Below, in pieces: positions 8,678 through 17,100 of a DNA stretch of 64,000 nucleotides. The DNA comes from Burkholderiales bacterium (lineage in GTDB: Bacteria; Pseudomonadota; Gammaproteobacteria; Burkholderiales; Burkholderiaceae_C): NCBI GenBank assembly GCA_947464185.1, contig CANHVY010000002.1:1-64000 (forward strand). The letters run 5' to 3'. The position numbers and the translations under genes were made by a program. The number at the start of each line of letters is the position of its first letter. Positions within the stretch are counted from its first letter, which is position 1. The notes under the pieces were generated by a model. The model was given only the letters and a program-made list of their open reading frames with translations. It did no database searches and had not been told where the DNA came from.

Positions 8678-9643
8678 ATGAAGACCTTGCTCACTCTGCT
8701 GTGCTTGTTGTGCGCCAGCCTGGTGCAGGCACAGCCCCAGGCCGATTGGCCCACCAAGCCGGTGCGGTTGGTGGTGCCTTATCCGCCCGGTGGCAATGTG
8801 GACGGCGCCGCGCGCGCCATCGCCGAAGACCTCCAGAAGGCCCTCGGCCAGCCGGTCATCGTGGAGAACCGGGCGGGCGCGGGTGGTTTGCTGGGCGGCG
8901 AGTTCGTGGCCAAGTCGGCGCCAGACGGCCACACCCTCTTCGTCACCGCCAATGGGCCGCTGCTGTTCGCCCCGACGATGTTCGACCGGCCGCTGTACCA
9001 CTGGCAGAAGAACTTCATCCCCATCACCAGCATTTCGTTCACCCCGCTGCTGCTGCAGGTGCACCCCTCGGTACCCGTGACCACGGTGCAAGGCTTGCTG
9101 GACCTCCTGCGCAGCAAGCCTGACAGCCTGACCATGGCCTCGCCAGGCGCCGGCACCACCAACCACCTGCTGTCGGAGTTGATGCAGCAGGTCACAGGGG
9201 TGAAGTGGACCACCGTGCAGTACAGGGGCAATGCCCCGGCCATCAACGACCTGCTGGGCGGACAGGTGCAGTTCGCCTTCGATCAGGTCTCGGTGGCGCA
9301 GCCCTTCGTCAAGAGCGGGCGCCTGCGGGCGCTGGCGGTGGTGTCGGCCCAGCGCGTGCCCTGGCTGCCTGATGTCCCCACGCTGCAGGAGCAGGGCATC
9401 CGTGGCGTCGACGGCCAGACCTTCACGGGACTGCTCGCGCCCGCGGGCACGCCCGCACCCGTGGTGGCCAGGCTCAGCGACGCGATGCAGAAGATCCTGC
9501 GAGATCCGGCCATGGTGCAGAAGTTCTTCGCTGCAGGCGGCCTGGCACGCGCCATGAGCCCGGAGGAGTTCAGCGCCTACCTGGCCAAGGAAGAGGCCAC
9601 CTGGATGCCCATCATCAAGTCGGCCAACATCCGCGCCCAGTAA
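8678..9643 (+). CDS. Bug/TctC-family periplasmic solute-binding protein
   Basis: A 321-residue secreted binding protein. A signal peptide (MKTLLTLLCLLCASLVQAQ) precedes the mature start. The Bug signature follows: WPTKPVRLVVPYPPGGNVD, then GQPVIVENRAGAGGLLGGEF and APDGHTLFV. Members bind carboxylic acids through conserved main-chain contacts and can feed TctAB-type permeases or act as sensors. No tctAB lies beside it; the only pair in the window is at 24969-26942. CAGGAG precedes the ATG by 7 bases. First gene of the rightward arm. Confidence 0.92.
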   Translation: MKTLLTLLCLLCASLVQAQPQADWPTKPVRLVVPYPPGGNVDGAARAIAEDLQKALGQPVIVENRAGAGGLLGGEFVAKSAPDGHTLFVTANGPLLFAPTMFDRPLYHWQKNFIPITSISFTPLLLQVHPSVPVTTVQGLLDLLRSKPDSLTMASPGAGTTNHLLSELMQQVTGVKWTTVQYRGNAPAINDLLGGQVQFAFDQVSVAQPFVKSGRLRALAVVSAQRVPWLPDVPTLQEQGIRGVDGQTFTGLLAPAGTPAPVVARLSDAMQKILRDPAMVQKFFAAGGLARAMSPEEFSAYLAKEEATWMPIIKSANIRAQ

Positions 9644-9651
9644 CAGCCGCC

Positions 9652-10050
9652 ATGCCCTCTGTACCCACCGTCCGGCAGACGCTGCACATCGACAGCTTCG
9701 GCCACAAGAACCCCATTCCCGCAGCCGCTCGCAAGGGCCCGCTGCTGATGAGCGGCCTGATCAACGGCACCGACCCGGCCACAGGCCAGCTTGCCGACGG
9801 GCTGGAGGCGCAGTGCGTCGCCATGTTCGAGCAGGTTCGCCGCATCCTCGCTGCGAGCGGGGGCACCGTGGACGACCTGGTGCGCATGACCGTCTGGATG
9901 AAAGACCGCAGCCAACGCGAGCCGCTGAACCAGCAGTGGCTGGCGATGTTCCCAGACCCACTGCACCGCCCTGCGCGCATGGCGCTGCATGCCCCCGATC
10001 TGGCTGGCGGCATCCTGGTGCAGTGCGAGATCACGGCTTACATCGATTGA
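9652..10050 (+). CDS. RidA (YjgF/UK114) family protein
   Basis: A 132-residue single-domain protein. It contains GPLLMSGLINGTDPATGQLA, the GTVDDLVRMTVWMKD segment and the end AGGILVQCEITAYID, which match the RidA fold. Canonical RidA deaminates reactive imines and enamines; pathway-specific relatives act on aminoacrylate-like intermediates. The canonical arginine that contacts the substrate carboxylate is not obvious (family RVEIE-type end is replaced by LVQCEITAYI), so this is a divergent member. The start is 8 bases after the Bug stop, so it belongs to that operon. Confidence 0.85.
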   Translation: MPSVPTVRQTLHIDSFGHKNPIPAAARKGPLLMSGLINGTDPATGQLADGLEAQCVAMFEQVRRILAASGGTVDDLVRMTVWMKDRSQREPLNQQWLAMFPDPLHRPARMALHAPDLAGGILVQCEITAYID

Positions 10051-10058
10051 GCGCCTCC

Positions 10059-10949
10059 ATGGCCGACACCTCCGCCGACTACCACCCCTTCCATCCGCAT
10101 CCGCGCCAGCCCAGCCGCCTGCCCCCGCCCGGCACCATCGACAGCCAGTTCCACGTGCTGGGGCCGGCCGATGTCTACCCGGTGCGGCCGGGCGCAGCGT
10201 ATGAGATGCCCAGCGCCACCTGGCAGGCGCTGCGCCGCATGCACGACCAGCTCGGCATCCAGCGCGGCATCATCGTGCAGACCACCACCTACGGCGCCGA
10301 CCACCGCGTGGTGCTGGACGGCCTGGCCGCCCTCGGCCCCGGCTACAAGGCCTGCGCCAACGCGCTGGTGTTCGAACACGCCACCGACGCCGAGCTGGAA
10401 GCCCTGCACAAGGCAGGGGTCCGCGGCGCGCGCTTCTCTTTCCGCCAGGCCCTGGGCGCCGTGCTCACCCGCGAGGCCTTCGACAAGGCCGTGGGCAAGC
10501 TGCGCGAACTGGGCTGGTACATGAAGATCCAGCCCGAGCAAAGCGGCATCGTGGAGAGCGCGCACTGGTTCGAGCATCTGGATGTGCCCATCCTCATCGA
10601 CCACATGGGCCGTGCCGATGCTGCGCTGGGCCCCGAGCGCTGCCCCAACATCGCCAAGCTGCGGCAGTGGCTGGAGCGGGGCAACTTCTGGGTGATGCTG
10701 TCGCTGGGTGAAAAGATCTCGAAGACGGGCGCACCCTGGGACGATGTGCTGCCCCTGGCCCGGTCGCTCATCGATGCAGCGCCGCAGCGCTGCGTGTGGG
10801 CTTCGGACTGGCCGCACCCGGTGTCCAGGCAAGCCCCACCGAACGACGCCGAACTGCTGGAGCTGCTGTACCGCATGGTGCACAGCGAGGACGAACTGCA
10901 GCGCATCCTGGTGAAGAATCCCGCTGAACTGTTTGGTTACGAGACCTGA
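10059..10949 (+). CDS. Amidohydrolase-superfamily hydrolase (LigI-like)
   Basis: A 296-residue TIM-barrel hydrolase resembling 2-pyrone-4,6-dicarboxylate lactonase. The N-terminal GTIDSQFHVLGP replaces the HxH motif with QFH. Later parts show KIQPEQSGIV, LIDHMGRAD (metal or active-site His-Met-Gly) and CVWASDWPHP with the catalytic Asp. LigI-type enzymes open lactone intermediates of aromatic breakdown and often work without metal, which fits the changed first motif. It starts 8 bases after the ridA stop. The substrate is inferred only as a lactone or enol-lactone. Confidence 0.85.
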   Translation: MADTSADYHPFHPHPRQPSRLPPPGTIDSQFHVLGPADVYPVRPGAAYEMPSATWQALRRMHDQLGIQRGIIVQTTTYGADHRVVLDGLAALGPGYKACANALVFEHATDAELEALHKAGVRGARFSFRQALGAVLTREAFDKAVGKLRELGWYMKIQPEQSGIVESAHWFEHLDVPILIDHMGRADAALGPERCPNIAKLRQWLERGNFWVMLSLGEKISKTGAPWDDVLPLARSLIDAAPQRCVWASDWPHPVSRQAPPNDAELLELLYRMVHSEDELQRILVKNPAELFGYET

Positions 10950-10953
10950 GCCC

Positions 10954-11637
10954 ATGCTCTTCTTCCCCACCCGCACCGTCGTCGGCGCCCTGCTCGAGTT
11001 CCAGGGGGCCTGGCAGGCCCTGGAGCCGGTGATGGCGCAGCCGCCGCACCTGCGCCCGCCGGTGCACCCGGTGCTCTACATCAAGCCCGCCAACACCTGG
11101 GCGCGTCACGGTGACCCCGTGCTGCTGCCCCCAGACGTGGCCGAGGTGGAGGTGGGTGCCACGCTGGGCATCAGCTTTGCGCGGGCGGCCTCCCGCGTGA
11201 GCGCCGCGCAGGCCCTGGAGTTCGTGTCCGGCTACTGCGTCGTCAACGACGTGACCGTGCCGCACCTGGACGCCCCCAAGCCTGCCCTGCTGCGCCCGCC
11301 CATGCGGCAGAAATGCCGCGACGGCTTCTGCCCCATCGGCCCCTGGGTGAGCGCTTCCGAACTGCCCGATCCAGGCGGCCTGGAGATCCGCTCCTACGTC
11401 AATGGGGAGCTGCGCCAGCGCAGCCACACCGCTCATCTGCGCCGCGGCGTGGCACAGCTCGTCGCCGATGTCAGCGAGTTCATGACCCTGGCACCGGGCG
11501 ACCTGCTGCTCATCGGCGTGGACACGCAGCCTGCTCGGGCCCGGGTGGGCGACCACATGGCCGTGGAGATCGACGGCATCGGTCGCCTGGAGAACCCGCT
11601 GCACGCGGAAGCCGTCACCCTGCCGGAGGCCGCATGA
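10954..11637 (+). CDS. hpaG1: FAH-family protein, HpaG1-like half
   Basis: A 227-residue fumarylacetoacetate hydrolase-fold protein. VLYIKPANTW, then KCRDGFCPIGPWV and EFMTLAPGDLLLIGV match the N-terminal half of the bifunctional HpaG/HpcE protein of homoprotocatechuate breakdown. That protein catalyses isomerisation and decarboxylation of the seven-carbon ring-fission product. Here the two halves are separate genes, joined by an ATGA overlap. The ATG at 10954 is preferred to a TTG 21 bases upstream. The symbol is by family resemblance; other hpa genes (hpaD, E, F, H, I) are not in the window, so the true substrate may differ. Confidence 0.8.
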   Translation: MLFFPTRTVVGALLEFQGAWQALEPVMAQPPHLRPPVHPVLYIKPANTWARHGDPVLLPPDVAEVEVGATLGISFARAASRVSAAQALEFVSGYCVVNDVTVPHLDAPKPALLRPPMRQKCRDGFCPIGPWVSASELPDPGGLEIRSYVNGELRQRSHTAHLRRGVAQLVADVSEFMTLAPGDLLLIGVDTQPARARVGDHMAVEIDGIGRLENPLHAEAVTLPEAA

Positions 11638-12458
11638 AGAGCGCCCGCGTGTTCTTTGGCGGTGCCGTGCACGACGCCACCGAGGCAGCCAGGTCCGCCA
11701 CAAGGTCCGCAGGCCCGGCCTCACTGCGCCTGGCCGACGGCCGCGTGGTGGACGAGCGCCAGGTGATGTGGCTGGCGCCCTTCGAGCCGCGCACGATCTT
11801 CGCCCTGGCGCTGAACTACGCCGACCATGCGCAGGAACTGGCCGCCAAGTCTTCGGCCGAGCAGGGCACCTTCTTGCAGGCCCAGCGCAGCGAGCCGGTG
11901 GTGTTTCTCAAGGGCGCCAACAGCGTGGTGGGGCACCACGGCCTGACGCGGCGGCCGGCCGACGGCGAGTTCATGCACTACGAGTGCGAACTGGCCGTGG
12001 TGATCGGCCGCGAGGGCAAGCGCATCGCACGATCACGGGCTCTGGACTTCGTGCGCGGCTACACCGTGGCCAACGACTACGCGATCCGCAACTTCCTGGA
12101 GCCCTACTACCGGCCCAACCTGCGCGTGAAGAGCCGCGATGGCGGAACCGCGCTCGGGCCCTGGCTGGTGGACCGTGACGACATCGACGACCCCATGAGC
12201 CTGGCGCTGCGCACCGAGGTCAACGGCCGCGTGGTGCAGGAAGGCCGCACCGGCGACATGATCCACGACGTGGCCTCGCTGATCGAGTACCTCAGCAGCT
12301 TCCTGACCTTGAGCCCGGGCGATGTCATCCTCACCGGCACCCCCAAGGGATCGGTGGACGTGCAGCCCGGCGACGAGGTGGTGTGCGAGGTGGAGGGCGT
12401 GGGGCGGCTGCTGAACACCCTGGTGGCGGACTGGCCGGCGGCGACGGGGCGGGGCTGA
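11634..12458 (+). CDS. hpaG2: FAH-family protein, HpaG2-like half
   Basis: A 274-residue FAH-fold enzyme that looks like the C-terminal half of HpaG/HpcE. It has NYADHAQE, then HYECELAVVIG with the metal-binding Glu residues. KSRDGGTALGPWLVDRDDID and LTGTPKGSVDVQPGD complete the family pattern. It presumably pairs with the HpaG1-like protein to isomerise or decarboxylate an oxo-diacid made by ring cleavage. The start codon overlaps the upstream stop. It closes the rightward operon that begins with the Bug protein. Confidence 0.85.
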   Translation: MKSARVFFGGAVHDATEAARSATRSAGPASLRLADGRVVDERQVMWLAPFEPRTIFALALNYADHAQELAAKSSAEQGTFLQAQRSEPVVFLKGANSVVGHHGLTRRPADGEFMHYECELAVVIGREGKRIARSRALDFVRGYTVANDYAIRNFLEPYYRPNLRVKSRDGGTALGPWLVDRDDIDDPMSLALRTEVNGRVVQEGRTGDMIHDVASLIEYLSSFLTLSPGDVILTGTPKGSVDVQPGDEVVCEVEGVGRLLNTLVADWPAATGRG

Positions 12459-12467
12459 GGACTCGCC

Positions 12468-12550
12468 ACTTGGGCCCTTGCTGGAGGATGCGCCAAGTCC
12501 CACTCCAGTTGACTTGGCAAAAACTCTGGCAGGCCGTCTGCCATACTTGG
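12468..12550. promoter_or_regulatory. ACTTGG box cluster and inverted repeat before vapBC
   Basis: ACTTGG occurs at 12468, 12512 and 12545, with the inverse CCAAGT at 12493. The inner pair sits in a perfect 8-bp inverted repeat (GCCAAGTC, 11 bases, GACTTGGC; 12492-12518). The last box ends 4 bases before the vapB start. Repeated half-sites overlapping the promoter are typical of toxin-antitoxin autoregulation by VapB-VapC complexes. Confidence 0.5.
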
Positions 12551-12554
12551 TGCC

Positions 12555-12824
12555 ATGACACAAGCCTTGACCGTAGACAAGACCGGCCGCGTGCTCTTGC
12601 CCAGCGCGGTGCGCCGGCGGCTGAATCTGCAGCCCGGCTCGCGCTTGGCTCTGGAGCTTCTTGCTGAGCGTATCGAGCTCACCGTATTGCCTCCCGAATC
12701 CGCCCCCACCACCCTGTCGCCTACTGGCAGGCGGGTACTGGGCGCCAGCGGCAAGCCCAGCGATGCAGCCCAGGCCGTGCGCGATGAGCGGGCAGCACAG
12801 GCCCGGGGCCGCACCGGGCGATGA
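12555..12824 (+). CDS. vapB: VapB-type AbrB/SpoVT antitoxin
   Basis: An 89-residue protein. The first 45 residues form a swapped-hairpin AbrB domain: TVDKTGRVLLPSAVRRRLNL, then PGSRLALELLAERIELTVLP. The C-terminal 40 residues are charged and alanine-rich, as expected for the disordered segment that wraps the toxin. It binds and neutralises the VapC RNase encoded next and represses the shared promoter. The stop overlaps the vapC start (ATGA). Confidence 0.9.
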   Translation: MTQALTVDKTGRVLLPSAVRRRLNLQPGSRLALELLAERIELTVLPPESAPTTLSPTGRRVLGASGKPSDAAQAVRDERAAQARGRTGR

Positions 12825-13240
12825 CCTTGTTGCTGGACACCTCGGTGGTGATCGCCTCGCTGGATGCCGATGAACCTCACCATGCCGCGTGCGACCGGCT
12901 GTTGAGCGCGGGGGGACACCGTCTGTTTGCACACGGTCTGGCAGAGACCTATGCCATCTTGACGGGCTCACGCATGGCGCGGCGGATCGGTCCAGACGCC
13001 GCTACTGAATTGATCGAATCAGCCGTGCTGCCTTTCGTCGAGTTGGTGCACCTGACAGGCCGAGAAACAATGGCAGCGCTTGCAGAGGCTCCGCGACGCG
13101 GCGCCCGCGGCGGTGCGGTGTACGACTTTCTGCACCTTGCCGCGGCCCGCAAGGCGGGGGTGGACGCCTTGGTGACACTGGATCGGCGCGACTTCGAGGC
13201 GATGACACGACCGGGCGATCCGATGGTGCGCATGCCGTAG
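12821..13240 (+). CDS. vapC: VapC-type PIN-domain toxin ribonuclease
   Basis: A 139-residue PIN domain, the normal VapC length. The expected acidic catalytic residues are visible: Asp6 in LLLDTSVVIA, Glu42 in GLAETYAIL, Asp102 in VYDFLHLAAA and Asp121 in VTLDRRDF. These coordinate Mg2+/Mn2+ for cleavage of tRNA or rRNA when the antitoxin is lost. All acidic residues are intact, so the module looks functional. Translational coupling to vapB ensures antitoxin is made first. Confidence 0.92.
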   Translation: MTLLLDTSVVIASLDADEPHHAACDRLLSAGGHRLFAHGLAETYAILTGSRMARRIGPDAATELIESAVLPFVELVHLTGRETMAALAEAPRRGARGGAVYDFLHLAAARKAGVDALVTLDRRDFEAMTRPGDPMVRMP

Positions 13241-13371
13241 GTACTGAGGCGACACCAGGCACGGCCAACGCCTTGCCCGGGACACGCCAGGCGGGCCAAA
13301 CCCCTTTTGACCGTGATCGGATCGCCTGACCTCACCACCGAACCCAACCTGTCATCGCAGGCCCCCGAACC

Positions 13372-14631
13372 ATGAGCGACCCCTCCACCGTCTTCCCCAG
13401 CCAGCCCACATGGGAAGGCGACGGCACGCACCGCATCCCGTTCGGCGTCTACACCAGTGACGAGTTGCACCGCAAGGAGCTGGAGCGCTTCTTCTACCGG
13501 GGCCACTGGTGCTACGTGGGCCTGGAGGCCGAAGTGCCCCACCCCGGGGACTTCAAGCGCACCGTGGTGGGCGAGCGCTCGGTGATCCTGGTGCGCGACC
13601 AGGAAGGCGCGCTCAACGTCTTCGAGAACGTGTGCGCCCACCGCGGCATGCGCTTTTGCCGCGAACGCCACGGCCGACTCAGTGCCTTCGTCTGCCCTTA
13701 TCACCAGTGGAGCTACAACCTGAAGGGTGAGTTGCGCGGGGTGCCGCTGCGACGGGGCGTCAAGCAGGACGGCGAGGTCCACGGCGGCATGCCGGCGGAC
13801 TTCGACACCGCCGATCACGGCCTGACGCGGCTGAAGGTGGCCACGCGCGGCGGCGTGGTGTTCGCCTCCTTCGACCACGACGTGGAGCCCTTCGAGGATT
13901 ACCTGGGCCCGGAGATCCTGGGCTGGTTCGACCGCCTGTTCAACGGCCGGCAGCTCAGGCTCCTGGGCTACAACCGCCAGCGCATTCCGGGCAACTGGAA
14001 GCTGATGCAGGAGAACATCAAGGACCCCTACCACCCCGGCCTGCTGCACACCTGGTTCGTGACCTTCGGCCTCTGGCGCGCCGACAACAAGAGCCGGCTG
14101 CGCATGGACCGGCACCACCGCCACGCCGCCATGATCAGCACCCGCGGCAGCGCGGGCCAGGCCGGGCAGGTGACGCAGGTCGCAAGCTTCAAGGCGGCCA
14201 TGACGCTGCACGACCCGAGCTTCATCGACATCGTGCCCGAACCTTGGTGGTGTGGGCCCACGGCGGTGATGACCACCATCTTTCCCAGCGTCATCCTGCA
14301 GCAGCAGGTCAACAGCGTGTCCACGCGCCACATCCAGCCCAACGGCCACGGCAGCTTCGATTTCGTGTGGACGCATTTCGGCTTCGAGGACGACGACGCG
14401 GCCATGACGCAGCGCCGGCTGACGCAAGCCAACCTCTTCGGCCCGGCGGGCTTTGTCTCGGCCGACGACGGCGAGGTGATCGAGTTCAGCCAGCAGGCCT
14501 TCGAGAGCAAGCCCTTTCACCGCACGCTGGCCGAGCTGGGCGGGCGCGAAGTGGAGGACACCGAGCACATGGTCACCGAGACGCTGATCCGCGGCATGTA
14601 CCGCTACTGGCGCCAGGTGATGGAAGCTTGA
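13372..14631 (+). CDS. Rieske ring-hydroxylating dioxygenase, alpha subunit
   Basis: A 419-residue terminal oxygenase large subunit. The Rieske cluster ligands are Cys88, His90 (VCAHRG), Cys108 and His111 (CPYHQW). The mononuclear iron motif is ENIKDPYHPGLLH with Asp218, His221 and His226. The Asp-x2-His-x4-His spacing is intact. The overall pattern is closest in memory to anthranilate dioxygenase and salicylate 5-hydroxylase (NagG) large subunits. The small subunit follows 29 bases later. No ferredoxin or reductase gene is adjacent, so electrons must come from elsewhere. The substrate is probably an aromatic carboxylate. Confidence 0.92.
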   Translation: MSDPSTVFPSQPTWEGDGTHRIPFGVYTSDELHRKELERFFYRGHWCYVGLEAEVPHPGDFKRTVVGERSVILVRDQEGALNVFENVCAHRGMRFCRERHGRLSAFVCPYHQWSYNLKGELRGVPLRRGVKQDGEVHGGMPADFDTADHGLTRLKVATRGGVVFASFDHDVEPFEDYLGPEILGWFDRLFNGRQLRLLGYNRQRIPGNWKLMQENIKDPYHPGLLHTWFVTFGLWRADNKSRLRMDRHHRHAAMISTRGSAGQAGQVTQVASFKAAMTLHDPSFIDIVPEPWWCGPTAVMTTIFPSVILQQQVNSVSTRHIQPNGHGSFDFVWTHFGFEDDDAAMTQRRLTQANLFGPAGFVSADDGEVIEFSQQAFESKPFHRTLAELGGREVEDTEHMVTETLIRGMYRYWRQVMEA

Positions 14632-14660
14632 GTGCCCGTGAACTGCACGCACGCACCCGC

Positions 14661-15146
14661 ATGAACACCCCCCTCTTGAGCTTCGAGGACTGGCTGGCCC
14701 TGAACCAGCTGTACGCCGACTACGCCCACACGGTGGATGCCGCCCAGTGGGACCGGTGGACGGAGTTCTTCACCGACGACTGCGTCTACCGCGTGCAGCC
14801 GCGCGAGAACCACGAGCGCGGTTTCCCGCTGGCCACGCTCTCGCTCACCAGCAAGGGCATGCTCAAGGACCGGGCCTACGGCATCCAGGAAACGCTGTTC
14901 CACGACCCCTACTACCAGCGACACGTGGTGGGCGTGCCTCTGGTGCACGAGGTGGGCGCCGAGCGCATCCGCTGCGAAGCCAACTACGCGGTCTTCCGCA
15001 CCAAGCTGTCGGAGCCCAGCACGGTGTTCAATGTGGGCCGCTACCTGGACGTGGTGGTGCGCACACCGCAGGGCCTGAAGTTCGCCTCGCGGGAGTGCAT
15101 CTACGACAGCGAGCTGATTCCCAACTCGCTGATCTACCCGATCTGA
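14661..15146 (+). CDS. Rieske dioxygenase beta (small) subunit
   Basis: A 161-residue cystatin/SnoaL-like small subunit. LNQLYADYAHTVDAAQWDRW near the N terminus and the end FASRECIYDSELIPNSLIYPI match the beta-subunit family (AntB/NagH type). It has no cofactor and stabilises the alpha3-beta3 oxygenase in the cytoplasm. The ATG giving MNTPLLSFEDW follows a short gap after the alpha stop, so the two form an operon. Confidence 0.88.
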   Translation: MNTPLLSFEDWLALNQLYADYAHTVDAAQWDRWTEFFTDDCVYRVQPRENHERGFPLATLSLTSKGMLKDRAYGIQETLFHDPYYQRHVVGVPLVHEVGAERIRCEANYAVFRTKLSEPSTVFNVGRYLDVVVRTPQGLKFASRECIYDSELIPNSLIYPI

Positions 15147-15179
15147 GAGCTTGCAAGGTCTGGGCAGCCCGCCGCCGCC

Positions 15180-15896
15180 ATGTGCAACCGCTACGTTGCG
15201 CCCGAGCAGGCCGACATCGAGCGCCATTGGCAGCTCGGCGCCGGCCAACCGGTGGGCCGCTGGGCGCCGGGCATCTACCCGCGTGCCCCCGGCCCGTTCA
15301 TCCGCGCCCGCGATGGCTGTCGCGAGCTGGTGGTGGGCCAGTGGGCCCTGGTGCCGCACTTCGCCAAGACCGCGAAGCTGAGCTACCAGACCAATAACGC
15401 CCGCTCCGAGGAACTCGCCCAGAAGGCCAGCTACCGTGGGCCTTGGCAGCGCGGCCAGCGCTGCGTGATCCCGGCCTGGGTGTTTGACGAGCCCTGCTGG
15501 GAGACCGGGCGCAACGTGTGGTGGAGCTTTCGGCGCGCCGATGGTCAGCCTTGGGGGCTGGCCGGGCTGTGGAACACCTGGGTGGACCCGGCCACGGGCG
15601 AGGTGGTGGAAAGCTACACCATGCTCACGCTGAACGCCGACGCGCACCCGCTGATGCGGCGCATGCACAAGCCCGACCCGGCCCTCGGCCCCGACCAGCA
15701 GGACAAGCGCTCGGTCATCCCCATCGAGCGGGGGGATGTGGACACCTGGCTGCTGGGCAGCCAGGAAGACGCCCGCGGCCTTCTGCAACTGGCGCCGGTG
15801 GACATCTTCCAGGCGACGACGGCCTCCCCCGCAGCGCAGGACGCAGGGTCGGCCCCAGGCAACGTCGCATCTCCCCAGCAAGGCTCCCTGCTTTGA
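15180..15896 (+). CDS. yedK: SRAP-family protein (YedK/HMCES type)
   Basis: A 238-residue SOS-response-associated peptidase domain protein. It begins MCNRYV, so removal of Met exposes the catalytic Cys2 that forms a thiazolidine crosslink with abasic sites in single-stranded DNA. NNARSEEL carries the conserved Asn, and MRRMHKP carries the active-site His. The usual GFYEW motif is replaced by WVFDEPCW, which still offers a Glu. It protects abasic sites at stalled forks. It starts 33 bases after the dioxygenase beta stop. A C-terminal tail of about 30 low-complexity residues is extra. Confidence 0.88.
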   Translation: MCNRYVAPEQADIERHWQLGAGQPVGRWAPGIYPRAPGPFIRARDGCRELVVGQWALVPHFAKTAKLSYQTNNARSEELAQKASYRGPWQRGQRCVIPAWVFDEPCWETGRNVWWSFRRADGQPWGLAGLWNTWVDPATGEVVESYTMLTLNADAHPLMRRMHKPDPALGPDQQDKRSVIPIERGDVDTWLLGSQEDARGLLQLAPVDIFQATTASPAAQDAGSAPGNVASPQQGSLL

Positions 15897-15899
15897 CAA

Positions 15900-15920
15900 G
15901 ACGCCCCGCACTGGGGCGTC
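15900..15920 (+). terminator. Hairpin between yedK-like and antiporter genes
   Basis: GACGCCCC and GGGGCGTC form a perfect 8-bp stem with a 5-base loop (GCACT), directly after the yedK-like stop and 21 bases before the next start. Only ATTG follows, so the U-tract is poor. It may be a partial terminator. Confidence 0.5.
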
Positions 15921-15941
15921 ATTGTGGCTACAGTCGAACGC

Positions 15942-17027
15942 ATGAATGTGATCATGTTCCTTGTCGGGTTGGTGCTGCTGGTCATCGGTGCCAACGCCCT
16001 GGTGCGCGGCTCGTCCAAGCTGGCCCTGTCGTTCGGCATCAGCCCGCTGGTGGTCGGACTCACCATCGTCGCTTTCGGCACCAGCGCACCCGAGGTGGCG
16101 GTCAGCGTGGGGGCCGTGCTGGACGGCAAGACCGACATCGCCATCGGCAACGTGGTGGGCAGCAACATCTTCAACGTGCTGTTCATCCTGGGGGTGAGCG
16201 CGCTGATCGCCCCGCTGGTGGTCAACATCCAGTTGATACGGCAGGAAGTGCCCATCATGCTGGGGGCCAGCCTGCTGCTGCTGGCGTTCAGCCTGGACGG
16301 CAAGCTCACGCTGCTGGAGGGCGGCCTGCTGATGGCTTTGCTTGTGGCCTACACGGTGTTCCTCGTCGTGCAATCGCGGCGCGAGACCCAGGCTGCCAAG
16401 GACGAGTTTGCCGAGGCGGTGCAGCCCGCCCAGGCCGGCTCCTGGGACAGCCACTGGGCGGCGCAGCTGGGCCTGATCGTCGCCGGCCTGGCGGCGCTGG
16501 TGTTCGGCTCGGACTATCTGGTACAGGCCTCGGTCAATTTCGCCAAGGCCATGGGGGTGAGCGACCTCGTGATCGGCCTGACCATCGTGGCCGCCGGCAC
16601 CAGCATGCCCGAGGTGGCCACCAGCATCTCGGCCGCCCTCAAGGGCGAGCGCGACATCGCGGTGGGCAATGTCGTGGGCAGCAACACCTTCAACATCCTG
16701 GGGTGCCTGGGCCTGTCGGGCCTGGTGTCGGGTGACCTGGGCCTGGCCGTGGCACCGTCGCTGCTGGTCTTCGACATGTGGGTGATGCTGGCCGTGGCGC
16801 TGGCCTGCCTGCCCGTCTTCATGACGGGGCGGGAGATTGCGCGGTGGGAAGGCGGCGTCTTCCTCGCCTACTACGCCGCCTACGTCACCTATCTCATCAT
16901 GGCCGCGCAGCAGCACGATGCGCTGCAGGCCTTCTCGGGCCTGATGCTGGGCTTTGTGGTGCCGCTGACGCTGGTGACCCTGGTGGTGGTGTTCATCCGC
17001 CGGCCCGCCGCTGGCGACAAGGGCTGA
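15942..17027 (+). CDS. Calcium/sodium antiporter (YrbG family)
   Basis: A 361-residue CaCA-superfamily membrane protein. The two inverted alpha repeats are clear: GTSAPEVAVSVGAVL with GNVVGSNIFNVLFILG, and GTSMPEVATSISAAL with GNVVGSNTFNILGCLG. These line the ion-binding sites. About ten hydrophobic helices are present. Members exchange cytoplasmic Ca2+ (or K+/H+) for Na+. The ATG at 15942 is preferred over a GTG 18 bases upstream because the helix start fits the family. Confidence 0.9.
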   Translation: MNVIMFLVGLVLLVIGANALVRGSSKLALSFGISPLVVGLTIVAFGTSAPEVAVSVGAVLDGKTDIAIGNVVGSNIFNVLFILGVSALIAPLVVNIQLIRQEVPIMLGASLLLLAFSLDGKLTLLEGGLLMALLVAYTVFLVVQSRRETQAAKDEFAEAVQPAQAGSWDSHWAAQLGLIVAGLAALVFGSDYLVQASVNFAKAMGVSDLVIGLTIVAAGTSMPEVATSISAALKGERDIAVGNVVGSNTFNILGCLGLSGLVSGDLGLAVAPSLLVFDMWVMLAVALACLPVFMTGREIARWEGGVFLAYYAAYVTYLIMAAQQHDALQAFSGLMLGFVVPLTLVTLVVVFIRRPAAGDKG

Positions 17028-17100
17028 GGACACGGGCTGGCTTCATCGGTCGCCCGTGACACCTGGGCCCTGCTGAAGTGATGCGCAAACAGGAGACGCC

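Noticed and set aside
9813..10058. Extended N terminus of the LigI-like hydrolase
   Set aside because: The extension overlaps ridA in another frame and is Arg/Pro rich; the ATG at 10059 gives the family-like length.
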